Of a stretch of 64,000 nucleotides of DNA, positions 58,267-64,000 are shown one piece after another; within the stretch, counting starts at the first letter, position 1; each line of letters opens with the position of its first letter. The translations under genes and the position numbers were made by a program. The notes beneath the pieces were generated by a model. That model was not told the origin of the DNA. It did not search any database and saw only the letters and a program-made list of their open reading frames with translations. Origin of the DNA: Burkholderiaceae bacterium (GTDB lineage: Bacteria > Pseudomonadota > Gammaproteobacteria > Burkholderiales > Burkholderiaceae_C); NCBI GenBank assembly GCA_024235955.1, contig JACKLJ010000001.1, forward strand, positions 124,001-188,000. Reading direction: 5' to 3'.

Positions 58267-58713
58267 ATGCTCGAAGCCCTGCTCGCGTTTCTGCACATCG
58301 CCGCGTTCCTGACCATGTTCGTGTTTCTCACCAGCGCGGCGGTGCTGTGCCGCAGCGAATGGCTGAACGCGGCGGCGCTGCGGCGGCTGGTGCGCGTGAA
58401 CCGGCTCTACCTGGTGGGCATGGCGGCCGTGCTGGTCACCGGCCTGGCGCGCACCTGGTGGGGCGCCAAGGGCTTCGGCTGGTACTGGGGCAACGGCCTG
58501 CTGCACCTGAAGCTGCTGATGCTGGCCGGCATGGCGGTGCTGGCCGTGGGGCCCACGGGCAGCTTCAGGCGCTGGCTGACGGCGCTGGACAGCGGTGGCG
58601 CGCTGCCCGCCGCGCCCGAGGTGCAGCGCGAGCGCCGGCGGCTGATGATCGCCGCCCACATCGGCACGCTGATCCCGCTGCCGGCGGTGTTCATGGCGCG
58701 CGGCTTCGGCTGA
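58267..58713 (+). CDS. DUF2214 family membrane protein
   Basis: A 148-residue protein with four membrane helices. LEALLAFLHIAAFLTMFVFL, RVNRLYLVGMAAVLVTGLAR and the C-terminal AAHIGTLIPLPAVFMARGFG fit DUF2214. The conserved histidines (FLHIA, AAHIG) recall b-type heme sites but heme binding is unproven. ATG 58267 is preferred to a start 39 codons upstream in low-complexity sequence. The following GT-C gene starts 8 bp after its stop. Confidence 0.85.
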   Translation: MLEALLAFLHIAAFLTMFVFLTSAAVLCRSEWLNAAALRRLVRVNRLYLVGMAAVLVTGLARTWWGAKGFGWYWGNGLLHLKLLMLAGMAVLAVGPTGSFRRWLTALDSGGALPAAPEVQRERRRLMIAAHIGTLIPLPAVFMARGFG

Positions 58714-58721
58714 CGGCTGCC

Positions 58722-60299
58722 GTGCAGGCCACCGGTCCAGGTCCCCTGGCGGTCCGCTCCGGCGCGGCCGAGGCGCCGCGCGAGCGGCTGCTGTGGCTGG
58801 CCCTGGCGCTGTTCACGGCGGTGTGGCTGGGCCTGCTGGCCGCCGTGCGGCTGACGCCGCCGATCGACAACATCGAACAGCTGCTGTGGTCGCGCACGCT
58901 GGCCTGGGGCTACTACAAGCATCCGCCGCTGCCGAGCTGGATCCTGGCCGGCGCCACCGCCGTGCTCGGCCACGCGGCCTGGGTGGCGGCGCTGCTGGGC
59001 AGTCTGTGCGTGCTGATCACGCTGGTGCTCTACGCGCGCCTGCTGGAGCGGCTGGCCGGCCGCGGTTTCGCGCTGCTGGCGTTGCTGGCGGCGCTGTGCC
59101 TCACCTATTCCACCGAGCGGCTCGACTACTTCAACCACAACACGGTGATGATGGTGCTCACGGCCGCCACCATCGCGCGGCTGTGGGCGGTCACGCAGCG
59201 GCCCACGCCGACGGGCTGGTCGGGCGTCGGCCTGCTGCTGGGTCTGGGCCTGCTGGCCAAGTACCAGATGGCGGTGGTGGCGCTGTGCGTGGGCCTGTGG
59301 TGGCTGCGCATCGGCGGCTGGCGCGTGCCGGCGCAGCGGGCCGGGCTGGCGCTGGCGGCACTGGTGGCGGCGCTGGTGTTCGCGCCGCACGCGGTGTGGC
59401 TGGTGCAGTCGGGCGTTGCGCCGCTGCGGTATGCCGAACAGAGCAGCCTGGCAGCCCATCTGCCCTGGCTGCAGAGGCCGGCGGCCACGTTCTGGTGGCT
59501 CGCCGACTGGATGGCCAACCGCCTGCTGCCGGCCTGGCTGCTGCTGGCGGCGGTGGCGCTGGTGCTGCGCCTGGGCGGTGGCATGCCGGCGTCGGTGCCG
59601 GCGACCGAAGCCGACGCGCCGGCCGCGCGGCTGCGGCGCGACTACCTGCTGCTCTGGGGGCTGGGGCCGGCGCTGGTGATGGCCGCGCTGGGGCTGCTGG
59701 GCGGCATCCACCTGCAACCCAAGTGGAGCACGGCGTTCGCGCTCTGGACGATTCCCGCGCTGCTGCAGTTCTTGCCGCGCCTGTGGCAGCCGCTGACGCA
59801 GCGCGGCCTGCCGGGGGCGGCCTGGGCGGTGTTCCTGGCGCTGCAGCTGCTGCTGGCTGGCGAGGCGTGGTACGGCGCGCAGGCGGCGCCCGGGCCGGGC
59901 TGCGGCAGCCAGTGGTCGAGCCGCGATTTCCATGCGCCGGCACAGGCGCTCGACGCAGGTGCGCGCGCGGCACTGGGCGGGCCGCCGGAGATCGTGAGCG
60001 GCCCCTATGGTGTGGCGGGCGCGCTGGCCCTGGCACTGCCCGGCGATCCCAAAGTGCTGATCGACGGCAGCCTGGCCCGCAGCCCCTGGGTCGGCGCGGC
60101 CGAATTGCAGCGGGCGCGTGCCGTGACGGTGGCGCCGGCCTGCCAGGTGCCGCCCGGCGCCCGGCCGCTGATGCCGGGCTGGGTCTGGTGGCCGGGTGGC
60201 GGCACGGTGCCGGAGGGCACGCCGCCGCCGGGCATCGACGATGCCCAGTGGCGCCTGGCGGTGGCGCACGGCGGCGCTTGCGGGGTGGTGTGCCCATGA
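58722..60299 (+). CDS. GT39/ArnT-like GT-C glycosyltransferase
   Basis: A 525-residue integral membrane protein with about 11 helices. The first periplasmic loop has IDNIEQLLWSRTLAWGYYKH followed by PPLPSW, the acidic and HPPL motif of PMT_2-type enzymes using undecaprenyl-phosphate sugars. DYFNHNTVMMVLTAATIARL is the second conserved block. The start is GTG 58722; no ATG is available close by. It overlaps the YdjC-type deacetylase by 4 bp, placing it in the lipid glycosylation cluster. Confidence 0.8.
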   Translation: MQATGPGPLAVRSGAAEAPRERLLWLALALFTAVWLGLLAAVRLTPPIDNIEQLLWSRTLAWGYYKHPPLPSWILAGATAVLGHAAWVAALLGSLCVLITLVLYARLLERLAGRGFALLALLAALCLTYSTERLDYFNHNTVMMVLTAATIARLWAVTQRPTPTGWSGVGLLLGLGLLAKYQMAVVALCVGLWWLRIGGWRVPAQRAGLALAALVAALVFAPHAVWLVQSGVAPLRYAEQSSLAAHLPWLQRPAATFWWLADWMANRLLPAWLLLAAVALVLRLGGGMPASVPATEADAPAARLRRDYLLLWGLGPALVMAALGLLGGIHLQPKWSTAFALWTIPALLQFLPRLWQPLTQRGLPGAAWAVFLALQLLLAGEAWYGAQAAPGPGCGSQWSSRDFHAPAQALDAGARAALGGPPEIVSGPYGVAGALALALPGDPKVLIDGSLARSPWVGAAELQRARAVTVAPACQVPPGARPLMPGWVWWPGGGTVPEGTPPPGIDDAQWRLAVAHGGACGVVCP

Positions 60300-61132
60300 C
60301 GGCGGCGCTGCGCCCGGTGGTGCTGTGCGCCGACGACTACGCCTGCAGCGCCAGCGTGTCCGAGGCCGTGCGCCGGCTGGCCCTGGGCGGCCGGCTCACG
60401 GCCACCAGCGCCATGGTGCTGGCGCCGCGCTGGCCGGAAGACGCGGCGCCGCTGCGCGAGTTGCGTGGGCGGCTCGACGTCGGGCTGCACCTGGATTTCA
60501 CCAGCGACTTCGCCGTCGCCGCCGGCCACGGCCTGCCGCTGGGTGCGGCCATGCGGCGCGCGCTGCTGGGCGGCTTCGACCGCGCGGCGGCACGGGCCGT
60601 GATCGAGCGCCAGCTCGACGCCTTCGAGGCCGCCTGGCAGGCACCCCCGGACCACGTGGACGGCCACCAGCACGTGCAGCAGTTCGCCGGCATCCGCGAG
60701 CCGCTGGTCGAGTTGCTGGCCCGGCGCTATGGCGCCCAGGCGCCGTGGCTGCGCGTGTCGCGCGCGCCCGCGGGCCTGCGCGACCTGAAGAGCCGGGTGA
60801 TCGGCTGGATGGGGGCGAATGCTCTTGAATCCATAGCTGCCGGCGCCCGTCTTCCATGGGCGAAATGGCTGTCGGGCATCTACGATTTCTCCGGTGGCGA
60901 GGCCGGCTACGCGCGCCACATGGCCACCTGGCTGGCCCGCGCGCCGGCCGGCACGGTGCTGATGTGCCACCCGGCCCTGCCGCAGACGGCGGGCAGCGAA
61001 GGTGGCGACGCCATCGCCGCGGCGCGCGCCTGGGAATATGCGCACTTGGCCAGCCCGGCGTTTGCTGCGCAGTGCGCTTCAGCCGGCGTTCAGCTTCAAA
61101 GGGGCAGCGACCTCTACACTGCGGCCGTGTGA
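60296..61132 (+). CDS. YdjC/ChbG-family carbohydrate deacetylase, NaxD/HpnK-like
   Basis: A 278-residue enzyme. The metal-site motifs of the family are present: PVVLCADDYACSASVSEAV (Asp-Asp), DVGLHLDFTSDF (His) and DHVDGHQHVQQF (His-x2-His). VLMCHPALPQ is the C-terminal catalytic His region. In Francisella and Acinetobacter a YdjC-type enzyme, NaxD, removes acetyl from undecaprenyl-phosphate-GalNAc before transfer to lipid A; ChbG acts on chitobiose instead. The surrounding GT-C and GtrB genes favour the lipid-linked role. Residues about 177-190 come from an in-frame repeat A copy. Confidence 0.85.
   Translation: MTAALRPVVLCADDYACSASVSEAVRRLALGGRLTATSAMVLAPRWPEDAAPLRELRGRLDVGLHLDFTSDFAVAAGHGLPLGAAMRRALLGGFDRAAARAVIERQLDAFEAAWQAPPDHVDGHQHVQQFAGIREPLVELLARRYGAQAPWLRVSRAPAGLRDLKSRVIGWMGANALESIAAGARLPWAKWLSGIYDFSGGEAGYARHMATWLARAPAGTVLMCHPALPQTAGSEGGDAIAAARAWEYAHLASPAFAAQCASAGVQLQRGSDLYTAAV
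60824..60867 (+). repeat. Repeat A, copy 16, inside the YdjC-type gene
   Basis: CCATAGCTGCCGGCGCCCGT, then CTTCCATGGGCGAAATG. It is read in frame as SIAAGARLPWAKW and uses the same reading frame of the element as the leuS copy. Confidence 0.7.
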
Positions 61133-62733
61133 ACGTCTCTCTCTCGCATGGCGCGGCCGATCCGGCCGCGCCCTTTCCCTTGTCCGCTCGATCCTCCACC
61201 CCGCGCTTCGGCCTGCTGATGGCCCTGCTGGCCGCGCTGCTGCTGGTGCTGGCGGCGCTGCGCCCGCTGTCGGTACCCGACGAGGGGCGCTACGGCGACA
61301 TCAGCCGCTGGATGCTGGTTTCGGGCGACTGGCTGATTCCCCGCATGGACGGCCTGCCCCTGTTCCACAAGCCGCCGCTGTCGCACTGGCTGCAGGCGGC
61401 GAGCATGGCGGTGTTCGGCATCACGCCCTGGGCGGCACGCCTGCCCGGCGTGCTGCTGGCGATGTTGATGGTGGCCGGCCTGTATGTGGCGGTGCGCCGC
61501 CTGCTGGACGAGGCCGTGGCCCGGCGCGCAGCGCTGATGCTGGGCACCAGCGTGGCGGTGCTGCTGGGCGGCCAGTACGTCAACCACGACATGGGCGTGG
61601 CGGCCTGGATCGCCACCACCGTCTGGTGCTTCGCGCTGTCGCTGCTGCACGGCGAGCGGCCGCACGCCGGCTGGGCGCGCGCGGGCTTCGCCGTCAGCGC
61701 GCTGGGCGTGCTGACCAAGGGCCTGATCGGCATGGCGCTGCCGGGGCTGGTGCTGTTCGTCTGGATCAGCTGGACGCGCCAGTGGCGCAAGGTGCCGCGC
61801 CTGCCGTGGCTGAGCGGGCTGGCGCTGTTCGCGCTGATCGCCGTGCCCTGGTTCGTGCTCGCTGCCCGCCAGTACCCGGGGCTGTGGGACTACCTGTTCG
61901 GCGTGCAGCAGTTCGCGCGCTACACCGGCGGCGGCTTCAACAACCAGCAGCCCTGGTGGTTCTACCTGGTGGCGGTGCTGCTGCTGCTCTTCCCCTGGGG
62001 ATTTTTTGCGGTCTACGAGGGCTTTGCCGGCGCCAGACGGGTGCAGCCAGCTACTGAAAAGAGAGCGAACGAAGCGGTCTCGCTGGCCTGGATCTGGCTC
62101 GCCGCCATCGTGCTGTTCTTCTCCGTCCCGCGCTCCAAGCTGATCGGCTACATCCTGCCGGTGATGCCGCCGCTGGCGCTGCTGGCGGCGCTGGGCTGGC
62201 AGCGCGCCGTGGCCGGGCGGCGCCATGCCGGGCGCTGGTTCGCGGCGCTGGCGGCGCTGCCGCTGGCCGCCGCGGTGGTGGTGACCCTGGTGTTCACCCA
62301 CGAGGCGCAGGACAAGCTGGCCCACGACGTGGCGCGCGAACTGGCCTGCCGCGCTGCCCCCGGCGACACCGTGTACGCGGCCGGCGGCTTCCCGTACGAC
62401 CTGCCCTTCGCCGCCGGCCTGCGCCAGCCGATGGTGGTGGTGGCCGACTGGCCGCGCCTGCGCGCCGAAACCGGCGACAGCTGGGAGCGCGAGCTGTTCG
62501 AGGCTGCCGATTTCCAGCCCGCGCTGGGCGATCGCCTGCTGCGCACGCCGGACGTGCTGGACGCCGCTGCGCACCAGCCCGGCCAGTGGCTGGTGGTCAA
62601 GCGCGGCACTGCCGCGAGCGCGGGCGTGCCCGAGGGCTGGAAGCTGGCTTTCGAAGGCACTGGCTGGCGCCTGTACCGCTCCGACGCGGCAGAGGGCTCT
62701 TCCGCCGCGGCAGGACGGACCTGCGCCGGGTAA
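61129..62733 (+). CDS. ArnT-like lipid A/glycan glycosyltransferase
   Basis: A 534-residue GT-C protein close to ArnT/FlmK. The first loop reads SVPDEGRYGDISRWMLVSGD followed by WLIPRMDGLPLFHKPPL, the ArnT catalytic-loop signature. The second block is LGGQYVNHDMGVAAWIATTV. About 12 membrane helices precede a soluble C-terminal domain. ArnT enzymes move an amino sugar from undecaprenyl phosphate to lipid A in the periplasm. The start is GTG 61129, overlapping the deacetylase stop as GTGA. Residues about 302-313 resemble repeat A. Confidence 0.87.
   Translation: MNVSLSHGAADPAAPFPLSARSSTPRFGLLMALLAALLLVLAALRPLSVPDEGRYGDISRWMLVSGDWLIPRMDGLPLFHKPPLSHWLQAASMAVFGITPWAARLPGVLLAMLMVAGLYVAVRRLLDEAVARRAALMLGTSVAVLLGGQYVNHDMGVAAWIATTVWCFALSLLHGERPHAGWARAGFAVSALGVLTKGLIGMALPGLVLFVWISWTRQWRKVPRLPWLSGLALFALIAVPWFVLAARQYPGLWDYLFGVQQFARYTGGGFNNQQPWWFYLVAVLLLLFPWGFFAVYEGFAGARRVQPATEKRANEAVSLAWIWLAAIVLFFSVPRSKLIGYILPVMPPLALLAALGWQRAVAGRRHAGRWFAALAALPLAAAVVVTLVFTHEAQDKLAHDVARELACRAAPGDTVYAAGGFPYDLPFAAGLRQPMVVVADWPRLRAETGDSWERELFEAADFQPALGDRLLRTPDVLDAAAHQPGQWLVVKRGTAASAGVPEGWKLAFEGTGWRLYRSDAAEGSSAAAGRTCAG
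62033..62068 (-). repeat. Repeat A, copy 17, inside the ArnT-like gene (diverged)
   Basis: CAGACGGGTGCAGCCAGCTA, then CTGAAAAGAG, read in frame as ARRVQPATEKR. The reading frame matches that of the proA copy. Confidence 0.5.
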
Positions 62734-62763
62734 GTTGACGGCCAGGCGGCCGCGGATGGCGCC

Positions 62764-63138
62764 CTAGCGCCGGAACGCCCAGAACCGGCTCAGCAGGAAG
62801 GTCTGCCCGGCGGCGACCAGCAAGGCACCGATCAGCGCCGGCCACGATGGCCAGTGCAGCACGCGCAGCAGCAGTACGAACACCGCCTCGTTGACCGCGA
62901 AGCCGGCCAGCGCCGTGGCGGCGAAGCGCACCAGGCTCTGCGACACGCTGGTACCGGCGTCGCGGAAGCTGAGCCGCCGGTGGCCGGTGAAGCTGACGAA
63001 GAAGGCCACGCCGAAGCCCAGCGCGTTGGCCAGTTCCGGCCAGACCAGGGGCTTGGTCAGGCCGAACACCGTCGCGTGCGTGAGCGCCGCGGCCGCGCCC
63101 ACGGCCACGAACCAGAAGCCGGTGGCGGCGCGCCTCAT
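62764..63138 (-). CDS. GtrA-family membrane protein
   Basis: A 124-residue protein with four membrane helices. FVAVGAAAALTHATVFGL, the LANALGFGVAFFVSFTGHRRLSF region and the C-terminal FLLSRFWAFRR are GtrA signatures. GtrA proteins are thought to help flip undecaprenyl-phosphate-linked sugars to the periplasm. The gene overlaps the upstream GT2 gene by 4 bp (ATGA). It is convergent with the ArnT-like gene, whose 3' end is 30 bp away. Confidence 0.9.
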   Translation of the reverse strand: MRRAATGFWFVAVGAAAALTHATVFGLTKPLVWPELANALGFGVAFFVSFTGHRRLSFRDAGTSVSQSLVRFAATALAGFAVNEAVFVLLLRVLHWPSWPALIGALLVAAGQTFLLSRFWAFRR

Positions 63139-64000
63139 GGGGCCTGAGTGCCTGGCGGGGCTTCGGCGGGCGGCGCCAGCCCCTGCCCACTGCGGCCGGC
63201 CACCAGGTACAGCGGCCGCTGCTTGACCTCGTCGTAGATGCGGGCCACGTACTCGGACAGCAGGCCGATCGACATCAGCTGCACGCCCGAGAGGAACATC
63301 ATGCCGGCGACGATGGTGGCGTAGCCCGGCACGTCGATGCCGAGCCAGAAGTATTCGACGATGACCCAGCCGCCGTAGCCCAGCGCCAGCAGCGCGAGCA
63401 GCACACCCAGCGCGCCCAGCAGGCGCAGCGGCGTGGCCGAGAAGGCCAGCAGCCCGGTGGTGCCCAGGCGCAGTGCTCCGCTCACGCCGTAGTGGCTGTG
63501 GCCGGCCAGCCGCGGCAGCGGCTCGTAATCCAGCGCCACGCTGTGGAAGCCCACCCAGGCGTACAGGCCCTTCATGAAGCGGTGGCGCTCGGGCAGCGCC
63601 TTGAGGGCCTCCACCACGCGCCGGTCCAGCAGGCGGTAGTCGCCGGCGTCGGCCGGCACGCGCACGCGACCGCCCCAGTTGACCAGCCCGTAAAACGCGG
63701 CCGCCAGGCGCCGGTACAGCGCGCTCTGGTCGGCGCGGCTGCGCCGCACCGTGTACACCACGTCCGCACCACGCTTCCATTCCTGTAGCATCTGCGCCAG
63801 CAGCGGCAAGGGGTGTTGGCCGTCGGCGTCCATCATCACCACGGCGTCGCCGCGTGCGGCGTCCAGCCCGGCGGACAGTGCTGCCTCCTTGCCGAAGTTG
63901 CGCGACAGGCGGATCAGCACCAGTTCCGGGTGCTCGGCGGCCAGCCGCTCGGCCACGGCGGCGGTGTCGTCGCGGCTGCCGTCGTCGATCACGATCAGCT
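63135..64000 (-). CDS. GtrB/DPM1-like family 2 glycosyltransferase (5' end outside window)
   Basis: At least 288 residues are present; the N-terminus lies beyond the right edge. The GT2 nucleotide-sugar site is seen as VIDDGSRDDTAAV and VVMMDADGQHPLP (DXD-type). SRNFGKEAALSAGLDAARGD is typical of polyprenyl-phosphate sugar synthases. Two C-terminal membrane helices (LLGALGVLLALLALGYGGWV and ATIVAGMMFLSGVQLMSIGL) end with LLSEYVARIYDEVKQRPLY, as in GtrB/ArnC. It would charge undecaprenyl phosphate with a sugar for the downstream transferases. Confidence 0.9.
   Translation of the reverse strand, partial: LIVIDDGSRDDTAAVAERLAAEHPELVLIRLSRNFGKEAALSAGLDAARGDAVVMMDADGQHPLPLLAQMLQEWKRGADVVYTVRRSRADQSALYRRLAAAFYGLVNWGGRVRVPADAGDYRLLDRRVVEALKALPERHRFMKGLYAWVGFHSVALDYEPLPRLAGHSHYGVSGALRLGTTGLLAFSATPLRLLGALGVLLALLALGYGGWVIVEYFWLGIDVPGYATIVAGMMFLSGVQLMSIGLLSEYVARIYDEVKQRPLYLVAGRSGQGLAPPAEAPPGTQAP

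Overview
The window is GC-rich, densely coded DNA from a betaproteobacterium. Protein sequences, gene neighbourhoods (ptsN-hprK, fur/bamE/dapB, leuS-lptE-holA, the gshA/gshB types) and a dispersed intergenic repeat with the core ATAGCTGCCTGCGCCCG all point to Burkholderiales, most likely Comamonadaceae. The genus cannot be named from the sequence alone. There is no rRNA operon, CRISPR array, intact prophage or complete insertion sequence.

Layout. 1-9.6 kb: the 5' end of pntA, a Nudix hydrolase, a LivK-type binding protein, mnmA, a GT-C membrane glycosyltransferase, a PPC-domain protein, cytochrome b561, a TehA/SLAC1-type channel, a VIT-family transporter and corA. 9.9-20.4 kb: core housekeeping: hpf-ptsN-hprK, fur divergent from bamE, dapB, exbB-exbD, leuS-lptE-holA and a small RHH-like protein. 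20.6-31.5 kb: a roadblock/LC7 protein, a small lipoprotein, proA, a glycosyltransferase-methyltransferase fusion, a K+ channel, gshA, two tandem kup genes and a stand-alone CZB protein. 31.8-36.1 kb: a CaiB-type CoA-transferase plus HMG-CoA-lyase pair divergent from a LysR gene, then gshB. 36.1-37.9 kb: a lower-GC islet with one accessory gene and a tRNA-3'-end-like sequence. 38-51.2 kb: pssA, then a nucleobase block: URC1-like GTP-cyclohydrolase-II homologue, URC4/DUF1688, a frameshifted dienelactone hydrolase, upp, a BMP-type nucleoside ABC transporter with a lipoprotein nucleosidase, and a CodA-type cytosine deaminase. 51.2-58.7 kb: a class II amidotransferase, an MFS exporter, an unusual cytochrome c, a CWC protein, a dksA-family gene, malate synthase G and two small membrane proteins. 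58.7-64 kb: an envelope glycolipid cluster: two GT-C transferases, a YdjC/NaxD-type deacetylase, GtrA and a GtrB-like GT2 that runs off the window.

How genes work together. The 38.9-51.2 kb block reads as salvage and catabolism of pyrimidines: nucleosides or bases are imported by the BMP transporter, bases may be released by the exported nucleosidase, cytosine is deaminated to uracil, uracil becomes UMP by Upp, and the URC1/URC4 pair suggests the URC ring-opening route first described in the yeast Lachancea kluyveri. The 58.7-64 kb cluster resembles the lipid A aminosugar systems of Francisella and Acinetobacter (undecaprenyl-phosphate-sugar synthase, NaxD deacetylase, ArnT-like transferase).

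Most striking pattern. A roughly 50-bp repeat (repeat A) occurs about 17 times. Thirteen copies are intergenic or overlap gene ends. Four lie in frame inside leuS, proA, the YdjC-type deacetylase and the ArnT-like transferase. A second, longer hairpin repeat (repeat B) occurs three times, once between exbB and exbD, and its stem shows a compensatory base change. Eight genes have a -10-like hexamer only 6-9 nt before the start codon, suggesting leaderless or near-leaderless transcripts.
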